A stretch of 10,536 nt of DNA from JBAXAB01 sp043718245 (lineage in GTDB: Bacteria; Patescibacteriota; Minisyncoccia; Phycocordibacterales; CAIZLB01). The stretch is from NCBI GenBank assembly GCA_043718245.1, contig JAYSWB010000057.1:1-10536 (forward strand). Reading direction: 5' to 3'. Positions within the stretch are counted from its first letter, which is position 1. Each line of letters starts with the position of its first letter. The notes under the pieces were generated by a model. The model was not told where the DNA came from, did no database searches, and saw only the letters and a program-made list of their open reading frames with translations. Shown here piece by piece: positions 1 to 6,141 of this stretch. Position numbers and translations under genes: made by a program.

Positions 1-108
1 ACCAGAAGACCTCATTGGACACTTGGACTGATCTCTCCTTTGAGGTATATTTGTAATCAATTAACAGGGGTGGAGTGCCAGAGGTTGTGGACGGATACAT
101 CTATTTGA
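1..108 (+). CDS. C-terminal end of a DDE-type (integrase core) transposase, partial
   Basis: Frame 1 is open from the window edge to a TGA at 106-108, giving 35 residues. It contains RRPHWTLGLISPLRY followed by ECQRLWTDTS. An RPH..LG...P..Y block followed by a Cys/Trp/Thr-rich tail is the usual C-terminal signature of integrase-core transposases of the IS481/IS3 type, where it lies just after the catalytic Glu. The catalytic residues themselves would lie upstream, outside the window. An open frame of this length is not significant by chance, so the call rests on the motif alone. The gene is cut by the window edge. The bases after the stop (109-170) should hold the right end of the element, but no terminal inverted repeat can be assigned without the left end. 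Confidence 0.55.
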   Translation, partial: TRRPHWTLGLISPLRYICNQLTGVECQRLWTDTSI

Positions 109-176
109 CTTACTTGTAAAAATTGATATTATTGATTCACAAGTGCCTTCGGGCTTGCCCTTACCAAAGGGAGAAT

Positions 177-213
177 AGAAAAGCCGTTAAATGAAATCTT
201 TAACGGCTTTTCT
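177..213. terminator. Bidirectional intrinsic terminator
   Basis: Arms 177-191 and 199-213 form a perfect 15-bp stem with a 7-base loop. Because the stem starts with AGAAAAG and ends with CTTTTCT, it has a T-rich 3' side on both strands. The left arm overlaps the last codons and TAA stop of the toxin-like gene on the minus strand. On the plus strand it would stop transcripts leaving the transposase. Confidence 0.75.
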
Positions 214-570
214 TATTACTTCAAATCTTTCTACATCAAGGACTGCGATTTTATTTATAAACCTCTTTGTATCAATAACTTTCATTTGAGAAATAATCAC
301 TTTCGAATCTCTCCCTGTCACTGCACCCATAGTTACCCTTAGCGGATGTTTTTGTTTAGATGTAGTAATTGGCAAAATTAGACATGTATTGGGACCTAAT
401 CCTTTTAAAACGAGGACTGGTCTTTGGAAATCAACATCCTTACCATCTTGCTCGTACCCAATATTAACACCGAGCGAACACCACCAAATATCTCTTATGT
501 GATAGAATTTATTTTTACCTTGATTATGAATACCGATTTTCCTTTCATTCCAAGTAGTAAAGTCCTTCAT
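187..570 (-). CDS. PemK/MazF-like toxin (type II endoribonuclease family), apparently solitary
   Basis: The 127-residue product matches the PemK/MazF layout. An N-terminal segment reaches RDIWWCSLGVNIGYEQDG (residues 26-43), then FQRPVLVLK (48-56), LILPITTS (64-71) and SQMKVIDTKRF (94-104). The RPVLVL strand and the SQ...D..R segment are typical of this fold. Known family members cut mRNA as toxins neutralised by a partner antitoxin. No antitoxin gene is visible: upstream lie about 128 bases and then the divergent tmRNA gene, and downstream lies the transposase remnant. The N-terminus, about 20 residues before the core, is longer than in MazF itself. ATG at 570 is the only reasonable start and has no Shine-Dalgarno sequence. 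Function as an active RNase is inferred from the family. Confidence 0.75.
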   Translation of the reverse strand: MKDFTTWNERKIGIHNQGKNKFYHIRDIWWCSLGVNIGYEQDGKDVDFQRPVLVLKGLGPNTCLILPITTSKQKHPLRVTMGAVTGRDSKVIISQMKVIDTKRFINKIAVLDVERFEVIRKAVKDFI

Positions 571-579
571 TTCACTAGA

Positions 580-608
580 ATATCAGCCTGAGATTAAGTA
601 TTTATCAA
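580..608 (-). promoter_or_regulatory. Candidate promoter of the PemK-like gene
   Basis: On the minus strand TTGATA (603-608) is followed after 17 bases by TGATAT (580-585), then 9 bases to the ATG at 570. The -35 is good and the -10 weak. If it is real, the transcript would begin within a few bases of the start codon. Confidence 0.4.
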
Positions 609-632
609 AAAGTTATGAAAACCCATTTATCC

Positions 633-651
633 TTGACACATAGTGTATAAT
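633..651 (+). promoter_or_regulatory. Candidate -10 (and oddly spaced TTGACA) upstream of the tmRNA gene
   Basis: A consensus TTGACA (633-638) and a consensus TATAAT (646-651) lie only 7 bases apart, too close for a normal sigma-70 promoter. No -35 box is seen 17 bases above the TATAAT. Transcription from the TATAAT would start near 658, leaving about 40 bases of leader to be removed from the tmRNA, presumably by RNase P. Confidence 0.45.
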
Positions 652-698
652 AGACCAGTACCTTGAAAGCAAAATTGGCCTCCAACGGCTACAAATAT

Positions 699-1085
699 GG
701 GGATGATAGGCATCGACAGGTGTCATTTTTCCTTTGTGCGCAATCGAGTATTCTGAAAACTCGTTAAACTTTCAGGAACCCTAAGTGCTACAGCACGAAA
801 AGCAATCCCTTCACCGTTCGCGATGAAGGACGTTGTCTTCGCAACAGCTCGAGCGTAAGCTCGCTATGCGCATCAATCGAATGCCCTTCTGAAGCGTTCG
901 AACCTGGTGTTATATTTTCAGAATAGGTTGGCGTGTCTCTTCACTCGCCCTCCGAAACCTTGAAGATCGGCTTTATATCGTTTCTTTTGTTTTTTAGATA
1001 TATAGCTTAAACATCAAACAAAATACATTGCGTAGACTCACTTGAAAAACTCATCTGCACCCGGGTTCGATTCCCGGCATCTCCA
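699..1085 (+). ncRNA. ssrA: Transfer-messenger RNA (tmRNA)
   Basis: tmRNA rescues stalled ribosomes by acting as tRNA and then mRNA. The 5' end GGGGATG (699-705) pairs with CATCTCC (1078-1084, one G-U) as the acceptor stem, followed by discriminator A1085. The T arm is CCGGG-TTCGATT-CCCGG (1061-1077). CCA is not encoded, since CAA follows. Pseudoknot PK1 can be read directly: CGAGT (745-749) pairs with ACTCG (759-763), and loop bases CTGAAA (753-758) pair with TTTCAG (770-775). The tag frame starts 11 bases later. Helix 5 is CGAGC-GTAA-GCTCG (850-863). A further stem joins CGAATGC and GCGTTCG near 879-901. The length, about 387 bases, is normal for a one-piece tmRNA. A terminator follows at once. 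Confidence 0.93.
787..858 (+). other. tmRNA proteolysis-tag reading frame
   Basis: The likely resume codon is GCT at 787, placed 11 bases after PK1 and preceded by CTAAGT, comparable to the TAGTC before the E. coli resume codon. The frame then encodes 23 residues, beginning ATARKAIPSP and ending VVFATARA, and stops at TAA 856-858. The stop sits in the GTAA tetraloop of helix 5, where tmRNA stop codons usually lie. The other two frames give no plausible tag. The end ATARA differs from the common ALAA, so recognition by ClpXP may be altered (inference). Confidence 0.7.
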
Positions 1086-1090
1086 CAAAA

Positions 1091-1125
1091 TTAAAAACAC
1101 CCCACACAACATGAAGTGTTTTTAA
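1091..1125. terminator. Terminator between tmRNA and the convergent DUF305 gene
   Basis: TTAAAAACAC (1091-1100) and GTGTTTTTAA (1116-1125) form a perfect 10-bp stem with a 15-base loop, T-rich on either strand. It starts six bases after the tmRNA ends and ends 16 bases before the stop of the minus-strand gene, so it can serve both. Confidence 0.7.
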
Positions 1126-1141
1126 ATCCCAAACCTACCAA

Positions 1142-1531
1142 TTATCTCCCATACCACACCTTCCCCCAACTTTGCATATCTGCAATTTCCTTATTCTGCG
1201 CTGTAATAATCGCCCCTGCCAAATCCTTTATCTCTTGATGCTTTGCATTCGTAAGTGCAAGCTGTGCCATTTCTACCGCACCTTGATGATGAACAATCAT
1301 CTCACTTAAAAATGCCTTATCAAATTCATCCCCATTTTTTCCAATCAAAGCTGCATTCATGTCTGCCATCATTCCTTGCATACCGCTATCCCCCATTATT
1401 CTTCCATCCCCCATCATGTGCATTCCACCTTGTATTTTATTGCGATTATTATTTGAATTACCTGCTACATAACCAACCCCAAGCGCAATGATAACCCCTA
1501 AAATAACGATAATTGTATTTTTGTTTTGCAT
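1142..1531 (-). CDS. DUF305 domain membrane-anchored protein
   Basis: The 129-residue product has one N-terminal membrane segment (about residues 5-23, rich in I, V, G) that would anchor it with the rest outside. A Met/Gly/His-rich stretch follows (35-58, with MHMMGDG and GMQGMM). The DUF305 signature then follows: FLSEMIVHHQGAVEMAQLAL (74-93), IKDLAGAIITAQNKEIADMQSW (101-122). The His pair 81-82 and the many Met residues suggest metal binding, perhaps copper; this is inference, as the family function is poorly defined. It is the last of three minus-strand genes. A TATAAT (1538-1543) lies six bases before the ATG, so it may also be transcribed on its own without a leader. There is no Shine-Dalgarno sequence. 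Confidence 0.85.
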   Translation of the reverse strand: MQNKNTIIVILGVIIALGVGYVAGNSNNNRNKIQGGMHMMGDGRIMGDSGMQGMMADMNAALIGKNGDEFDKAFLSEMIVHHQGAVEMAQLALTNAKHQEIKDLAGAIITAQNKEIADMQSWGKVWYGR

Positions 1532-1550
1532 ATTTTTATTATATTTATAA

Positions 1551-1832
1551 CTATTTTTTTCCTCCCCATCTCCACCCAGCTCTCTCTCCTTTCATATAAC
1601 AGATAATCAAAAGCAGAACTGTGGACAAAAGAAAATTCAAGGCGAAATAAACCATCGTGTCACTGAAGGATGCCGCACCTGTCTCGTCATAACGAAGAGT
1701 GCTTGTAATTTGATCGACTAGTATGATCACATACCCCAAAGTCACAACCCACCCCTCCCAGGTCACAGGAGTCCAACCCCAGCCAAAACGCTTTGCTTTA
1801 AACCACAGTTTAGATTTTTCTTCCTTGGCCAT
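1551..1832 (-). CDS. Small two-helix membrane protein, function unknown
   Basis: The 93-residue product is basic at its N-terminus (MAKEEKSKLWFKAKRFGWGW), then has two hydrophobic segments (about residues 28-42 and 62-80) joined by a polar loop, and ends in a short basic tail, GWRWGGKK. The aromatic GWGWTPVTWEGW block (17-28) before helix 1 is distinctive; I associate similar proteins with Parcubacteria but know no function. It lies between the LapA-domain gene (seven bases upstream) and the DUF305 gene (19 bases downstream) and is probably co-transcribed. A TATAAT at 1839-1844, overlapping the LapA stop codon, ends six bases before its ATG. Confidence 0.75.
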   Translation of the reverse strand: MAKEEKSKLWFKAKRFGWGWTPVTWEGWVVTLGYVIILVDQITSTLRYDETGAASFSDTMVYFALNFLLSTVLLLIICYMKGERAGWRWGGKK

Positions 1833-1839
1833 GTTTTAA

Positions 1840-2190
1840 TTATAACAGACTATTGATCGTTTGTGTTACAGTCGGTTCAGGTGTAGAAGCTGGCGTAATA
1901 CCAGTTCGACGACTTAAATCATCAATACTTTTCTTGTAGTTATCTGTTTGCTCTTCTAATTCCTTAACCCGCCTTTTTAAATTATTTATTTCGAAATAAT
2001 TGTTAATCATATCTGGAAGACATGACAAGGCCGACAATACCGCACCAGTAAGGATTGAAAGAACGAGCACCAAGGCCAGTGATCCTTGTAATTCCCAATT
2101 AAAGAAGTGAACCGTAACAGGAATCACGTTCTGCAGGATAAATATCACCGCCACGCCACCAACGAGAAGACCAATAATTAGAAATATCAT
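1840..2190 (-). CDS. LapA-domain (DUF1049) membrane protein
   Basis: The 116-residue product begins with two membrane helices (about residues 2-20 and 38-58) separated by FILQNVIPVTVHFFNWELQGSL, the LapA-type pattern (QN...V.V.F..W). A charged coiled-coil stretch follows (INNLKRRVKELEEQTDNYKKS, about 68-89), then a Thr/Pro-rich tail. The family is related to E. coli LapA, which works with LapB in control of lipopolysaccharide synthesis. A CPR cell probably lacks that pathway, so the role here is unknown. It heads a three-gene minus-strand group. A TATAAA (2200-2205) lies nine bases before the ATG, and there is a better-spaced promoter candidate further up. Confidence 0.8.
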   Translation of the reverse strand: MIFLIIGLLVGGVAVIFILQNVIPVTVHFFNWELQGSLALVLVLSILTGAVLSALSCLPDMINNYFEINNLKRRVKELEEQTDNYKKSIDDLSRRTGITPASTPEPTVTQTINSLL

Positions 2191-2228
2191 ATATTTTAGT
2201 TTATAGTTTAATAACAGGCACTTACGTT

Positions 2229-2256
2229 ATAATAAGCCGTTCGAGATTATTCTCAA
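2229..2256 (-). promoter_or_regulatory. Candidate promoter upstream of the LapA-domain gene
   Basis: On the minus strand TTGAGA (2251-2256) is followed after 16 bases by TATTAT (2229-2234), about 38 bases before the ATG. It lies in the 81-base gap after murF and would start the LapA/93-residue/DUF305 unit. Confidence 0.4.
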
Positions 2257-2271
2257 TTACCAAGGCTGACG

Positions 2272-3621
2272 TTACAGCATCTCTATAACCTTTTCCATCT
2301 CGGAGCTCCTGCTACCTTTAAATAAAACAATATCCCCCTCTTTATATAGATCTTTCACTTTATCAGCGCATCTTTCGTGATTTTTAACATGAAAAACTTC
2401 AGGAACTTTCTTATCTTTATGTTTCTCTATTAAAACTGTCGGTAATTGAGATGGGTTCCAATCAATGTCACATAAAATAATAACCTCCACTCCAACTTGA
2501 AATGCGGTTTCGTAAACTCTTTGATATCCATTAATCAAGTTACTGCCTTGTTCTTTAAGCGACCCGAGCGCAACAACAACCTTACCTTTATGTTTTATTT
2601 TTCCCAAAGCCTCGATGGCCGCGCAAACTGAATCCGGATTAGCATTATAAGTATCATCCACAAGGTGAATTCCTTGAACTGTTTTTTCCATAAAACGTCC
2701 TTCTTGGTATATCAACTTGGAAATTGCCTTAACTGCATCCTGTTTTGAGATTCCAAACTCACTCCCCACAGCCATAGCCAGTAGCGCGTTTTGAATCATG
2801 TGTGGGGCAGAAGCATAAATAAAACCACCGTCAATTAATTCTTTTTGAATCACAATAGCTTCCTTATTAGTCGTAGAAACAGCCACCACTTTTGCAGTCG
2901 GAGCGAAACTTGAAATCAAATCTTTAAATTTTTCTTTCTCGGGAATAATTAAAATTCCTTTTTTTGATAGAGCGCGTGCCAAACCTCCTTTTTCTCTGGC
3001 TATTGCTTCGCATACTCCTCCAGCACATTTAGTGTCCTCAAAAGCCTCTACATGGGCCGTACCAATACCTGTTATAACTGTTACCTGCGGTGCGATTATC
3101 TCTGCCAATGGTGCAATTTCACCTTGATGGTTCATGCCAACTTCAAAAACTCCGAATTTGGAATCGTCCTTCATAGACAAAACTGATAACGGCACACCTA
3201 TGTGATTATTGTGATTGCCCTCGGTAGATGAAACCATATATTTAGTTCGTAAGACTGCAGTGATCATATCTTTGGTTGTGGTTTTTCCATTACTTCCGGT
3301 TATACCGATAATCGGAATACCAAGTTTTTTTCGATACCCGCGCGCGCAGTCTTGGAAAGCTTTCAAAGCATCGCTCACCATAATTTGTGGAAAGCTGATA
3401 TCCATAGGAGACTCAACAACAGCAGCTAGAGCCCCTTTTTCAAAGGCTTTAATAATGTATTCATGTCCGTCATTTTTCTCACCCTTAAGTGCAAAAAAAA
3501 TATCTCCATATTTTATGGTTCGTGTATCAATAGAAACACCAGTCGCTTTTGTTGCCAGCTTGAAACCTCCTCCAAAAAGCTTGCCTCCAGACCATTCGAT
3601 AATTTCTGCGAGAGAATACAT
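2272..3621 (-). CDS. murF: UDP-N-acetylmuramoyl-tripeptide--D-alanyl-D-alanine ligase
   Basis: MurF joins D-Ala-D-Ala to UDP-MurNAc-tripeptide using ATP, the last cytoplasmic step of the peptidoglycan precursor. With ATG at 3621 the product has 449 residues, the usual size. Visible motifs are the Mur ligase N-domain SIDTRTIKYGDIFFALKG (30-47), the P-loop GSNGKTTT (109-116), EGNHNNHIGVPLS (134-146), the EVGMNHQGEI block (160-169), GTAHVEAF (187-194), VDDTYNANPDSV (321-332) and the C-terminal FKGSRSSEMEKVI. The frame stays open to 3708, but the added 29 residues look unlike MurF and overlap the ZIP gene; MYSLAEIIEWSGG is the normal N-terminus. The gap to the ZIP gene is 17 bases, so the two are probably one transcript. 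There is no Shine-Dalgarno sequence. Confidence 0.95.
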   Translation of the reverse strand: MYSLAEIIEWSGGKLFGGGFKLATKATGVSIDTRTIKYGDIFFALKGEKNDGHEYIIKAFEKGALAAVVESPMDISFPQIMVSDALKAFQDCARGYRKKLGIPIIGITGSNGKTTTKDMITAVLRTKYMVSSTEGNHNNHIGVPLSVLSMKDDSKFGVFEVGMNHQGEIAPLAEIIAPQVTVITGIGTAHVEAFEDTKCAGGVCEAIAREKGGLARALSKKGILIIPEKEKFKDLISSFAPTAKVVAVSTTNKEAIVIQKELIDGGFIYASAPHMIQNALLAMAVGSEFGISKQDAVKAISKLIYQEGRFMEKTVQGIHLVDDTYNANPDSVCAAIEALGKIKHKGKVVVALGSLKEQGSNLINGYQRVYETAFQVGVEVIILCDIDWNPSQLPTVLIEKHKDKKVPEVFHVKNHERCADKVKDLYKEGDIVLFKGSRSSEMEKVIEML

Positions 3622-3638
3622 TATTTGAAAGTAAATAA

Positions 3639-4367
3639 TTAATGACTCAGAATACCTGTTACTACATACATTAATAACACTCCTAAAATAGTGGCAAGTA
3701 CCGTCCACAAAGAAGAATCTTTACTGTGTGCTTCTGGTAGAATATCTGATGCTGCCATATAGATTAGAAAGCCTGCAAAAAATCCTAAATACATAATCAG
3801 TGCACCTGAAGAAAATGTGAAGAACAAAGTAGAAAACCCACCTAAAACCGGCGCGATTGCATCCATAAGTAAAAACTTTTTAGCCTTAGCGTCCGTCCCC
3901 CCATGGGCTTTTATTAATGAAACTGTATTGAGCCCGTCGCAAAAATCGTGTGCCAAAACTGCAAGCGCAACAGTGACCCCGACTGCTGTTGAAACTTGAA
4001 ATCCTAAACCGATAGCCACTCCATCAAAAAATGAATGTGCAATAAGGGCACTTGCCGACAGTGAACCCAAAGTCGGATGCTTGTGTTCGCTATAATCTGC
4101 TTCGTGTGAATGATGGACCAAGAAAACTTTTTCAGCTATATGAAAAATCAAAAAGCCCATCACCATTGCAACCATTGCCATACGAGGATCAAATCCAATC
4201 CCCTCTGCCATCTCAAAAATCTCTGGTAATAAATCGAAGGCAACCACTGATAAAAGAACCCCGGCTGTAAAACCCAACAATAAATGTCGTCGGTCTTTAA
4301 ACTTTAAAGCTACAATGCCCCCAAAAACTGTCGAGACGAAGGTAAGTAGTATAAATGCGATTTGCAT
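3639..4367 (-). CDS. ZIP-family divalent metal transporter
   Basis: The 242-residue product has about eight hydrophobic segments. ZIP metal-site helices are clear: HSFFDGVAIG (111-120) and AHDFCDGLNT (139-148), corresponding to the H-x-x-x-(D/E)-G pairs of helices 4 and 5. Between helices 3 and 4 is a His-rich loop, HHSHEADYSEHKH (85-97), typical of the variable cytoplasmic metal-binding loop. Known members import zinc, iron or manganese into the cytoplasm. The metal cannot be told from sequence; HDFCDG in place of the more usual HEFPEG is a variant of the second site. It precedes murF and is divergent from the phospholipase-like gene across 39 bases. A TATAAT lies eight bases before the ATG. 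Confidence 0.9.
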   Translation of the reverse strand: MQIAFILLTFVSTVFGGIVALKFKDRRHLLLGFTAGVLLSVVAFDLLPEIFEMAEGIGFDPRMAMVAMVMGFLIFHIAEKVFLVHHSHEADYSEHKHPTLGSLSASALIAHSFFDGVAIGLGFQVSTAVGVTVALAVLAHDFCDGLNTVSLIKAHGGTDAKAKKFLLMDAIAPVLGGFSTLFFTFSSGALIMYLGFFAGFLIYMAASDILPEAHSKDSSLWTVLATILGVLLMYVVTGILSH

Positions 4368-4375
4368 ATATTTAG

Positions 4376-4388
4376 ATTATAATATAAT
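4376..4388. promoter_or_regulatory. Overlapping divergent -10 boxes between the ZIP and phospholipase D-like genes
   Basis: The 39-base gap holds TATAAT on the minus strand (4376-4381, eight bases before the ZIP ATG) and two overlapping TATAAT copies on the plus strand (4378-4383 and 4383-4388, ending 18 bases before the phospholipase ATG). The opposing boxes overlap, so polymerase probably cannot use both at once. No strong -35 is seen; TTTGCA at 4361-4366 is a weak plus-strand candidate. Confidence 0.45.
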
Positions 4389-4406
4389 TACTAAAAAAGC
4401 GAATAT

Positions 4407-5621
4407 ATGATTGAATTCCCATTAGAACACAAAATTTTAACCACTACCGATACTGCTTGGCAGGCGATGTTAGAAGATATCCGAAAGGCTAAACACGCTA
4501 TTGATTTAGAGCAATTCTATTTTATTGGAGATGAGATTGGTATCAAGTTTGCCGAAGCTCTGATAGAGAGGGCCCGAAATGGAGTTAAAATCCGTTGTCA
4601 CTTTGATTCATTGGGAGCACTGGGGTTTGATAAATCCAAAGCTTACCAAGAGATGATTGCGGTAGGGATTGAAGTAAAGTTTTTCAACTGGCTAACTCCT
4701 TTTACAAAAGGTTTCCACAAGATCAGTTTTTTTAGGAATCACAGACGACTCGTGATAATTGATTTTAATACTAGCGACTGTGTTGCTCACCACGGAGGAG
4801 TTTGCATCGGTGAGCCTGTAAAAAAGTGGCTTGACCTAAACGTCAGACTTTCAATAGGAAAAAATAAGCTCCCACCTACCCCTACAATCACAGCGCTTCC
4901 TCATCCAATAAATACAATGCAATCTGCATTTGAAAGCATTTGGTCACGCTCAGAATCGAAAAAAGTTTCTTGGACAAATATCGACGTTGGTGATTTGAGA
5001 GAAAGCTTAAAAAAATATTATGCAGAGAGGAAGGCTCTCATTCAGGAGAAAGATCAAATTCTGAACGCAGACATAAGGTTGCCTTTTATATACATTACTC
5101 AATCCCCACTTCCTGGAAGACATCAGCTATACAATGCACTACTGCGAAGAATTGGCAGAGCAACAAAACACATCACAATCGCTACTCCGTATTTTCTCCC
5201 AACCCACAGATTAATGCGAAAACTAGTGGCAGCTAGGAACCGAGGTGTGGTTGTGACAATTATCATTCCATATAAAACCGACCACGCTTTCGCTGATATT
5301 GCCAGTCATACATATATGAATTATTTTTTAGATAATAAAATTGACATTTATCGCCACCCAAAAATGATTCACGGGAAAGGTATAGAAATCGATAACCGCT
5401 GGGCATCGATTGGGACTATGAACATGGACAGTATTAGCCTCCGTTACAATTTCGAATCTGGACTAGTCTCGGGTGAAGACAGTTTTGTAGCAGATGTTGA
5501 AAAAGCAATGAATATGTTAAGGGACGAGGCTAAACTTTTGACAGAAAAAGATTGGGGCAAGAGAAGTCTAAGCGACAAAATCGCAGAGGTCATAATATGG
5601 CCGTTTAGAAAGTTGTTTTAG
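4407..5621 (+). CDS. Phospholipase D / cardiolipin synthase-like protein
   Basis: The 404-residue product is a two-domain PLD-superfamily protein; relatives make cardiolipin or otherwise transfer phosphatidyl groups. The second HKD motif is intact: H322, K324 and D329, followed by SIGTMNMDSISLRYNFE (335-350) as in cardiolipin synthases. The first reads NHRRLVIID, with H112 and D119, but with Arg at 114 where Lys is usual. The following GGVCIGE (130-136) matches the typical GGxNIG. There are no N-terminal membrane helices, as in shorter ClsB-like forms. The last 17 codons and stop (from 5567) are repeated at 7035-7091, where the second copy overlaps the end of the ABC gene. It is convergent with the CYTH gene, with 21 bases between. 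Substrate and activity are inferred. Confidence 0.87.
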   Translation: MIEFPLEHKILTTTDTAWQAMLEDIRKAKHAIDLEQFYFIGDEIGIKFAEALIERARNGVKIRCHFDSLGALGFDKSKAYQEMIAVGIEVKFFNWLTPFTKGFHKISFFRNHRRLVIIDFNTSDCVAHHGGVCIGEPVKKWLDLNVRLSIGKNKLPPTPTITALPHPINTMQSAFESIWSRSESKKVSWTNIDVGDLRESLKKYYAERKALIQEKDQILNADIRLPFIYITQSPLPGRHQLYNALLRRIGRATKHITIATPYFLPTHRLMRKLVAARNRGVVVTIIIPYKTDHAFADIASHTYMNYFLDNKIDIYRHPKMIHGKGIEIDNRWASIGTMNMDSISLRYNFESGLVSGEDSFVADVEKAMNMLRDEAKLLTEKDWGKRSLSDKIAEVIIWPFRKLF

Positions 5622-5623
5622 GC
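5567..5623 (+). repeat. Direct repeat, copy 1 (3' end of the phospholipase D-like gene)
   Basis: These 57 bases run from the third base of codon 387 through the TAG stop and two more bases. They match 7035-7091 at 55 of 57 positions. Both differences are in third codon positions: ATA/ATT (silent) and ATA/ATG (Ile to Met). Identity stops abruptly at both edges. It contains a small dyad, GCGA-CAAAA-TCGC, at 5572-5584. Confidence 0.95.
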
Positions 5624-5642
5624 TTATAGCCCATACTATATT

Positions 5643-6140
5643 TTATAGATCAGAATAGGAATTTGGGATTAGGACGTAATCTGAAAGCTTAAGTGCCGAT
5701 ACAATTCTCCTATGTTCATCGATAAAATAGTCTTGATCATGATGACTGTCAATTACAGTTTCTAACTCTAGATATTCTCCTAATTTTTCTACTCTATCTA
5801 AATGTATTCTTGTGTGAGCATGATAATGTAAATTTCTATGCTTTTTCACTATTTTTTTCTTTCCTAAGAAAACATCTAGAAAAAGCTTTACCAACGGGAG
5901 AATAAGTCTATTTATATAAAATCTAAAATATTTTGACTGTTTTGATCCAGCTATATTATCTCTTATATAGTAAATTATTTCTGATTTATTTTTTTCTTCT
6001 CTTATTTTTAACCTCTTATTTCCAAGCAAAAAATAGGTGTCTGTTTGGGAAAGTTCGCCGAGGGATAGAGAATTTAATTTTTTTAGATCAGCTAATACTT
6101 TATTTATTTCGACCTTGACCTTTAATTCAATGTTTTTCAT
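5643..6140 (-). CDS. CYTH-domain protein (class IV adenylate cyclase-like)
   Basis: Starting at ATG 6140 the product has 165 residues and is almost entirely one CYTH domain: NIELKVKV (3-10, the metal/triphosphate ExK strand), SQTDTYF (31-37), RLKIREE (43-49), IIYYIRDN (55-62), GSKQSKYF (65-72), KIVKKHRNLHYHAHTR (96-111), IHLDRVEKLGEYLELETV (112-129) and the ending IPNSYSDL. CYTH proteins bind triphosphates in a tunnel; known activities are cAMP synthesis and hydrolysis of thiamine triphosphate or inorganic triphosphate. The subgroup with NIEIK and RIHLD.VE.LG is often annotated class IV adenylate cyclase, but the reaction cannot be chosen from sequence. The frame is open upstream to 6305 inside the radical SAM gene; the ATG one base after that gene's stop is the right start. 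The two genes are surely one operon. Confidence 0.85.
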   Translation of the reverse strand: MKNIELKVKVEINKVLADLKKLNSLSLGELSQTDTYFLLGNKRLKIREEKNKSEIIYYIRDNIAGSKQSKYFRFYINRLILPLVKLFLDVFLGKKKIVKKHRNLHYHAHTRIHLDRVEKLGEYLELETVIDSHHDQDYFIDEHRRIVSALKLSDYVLIPNSYSDL

Positions 6141-6141
6141 A

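Noticed and set aside
68..165. Possible tRNA (GGGGTGGAGTGCCAGAGG resembles the 5' half of a class II tRNA)
   Set aside because: No pairing 3' acceptor strand, no T arm with GTTCRANNC, and the stretch is better read as the transposase 3' end.
3215..3628. 137-codon open frame antisense to murF
   Set aside because: It is opposite a clear MurF gene, resembles nothing known, and has no own signals; an antisense shadow.
3622..3708. Upstream extension of murF by 29 codons
   Set aside because: The added residues do not resemble a MurF N-terminus and overlap the ZIP gene; ATG 3621 gives the normal MYSLAEII start.
5622..5642. Terminator between the phospholipase and CYTH genes (GGCT-TAT-AGCC)
   Set aside because: Only a 4-bp stem with a 3-base loop and no T-run; too weak to call.
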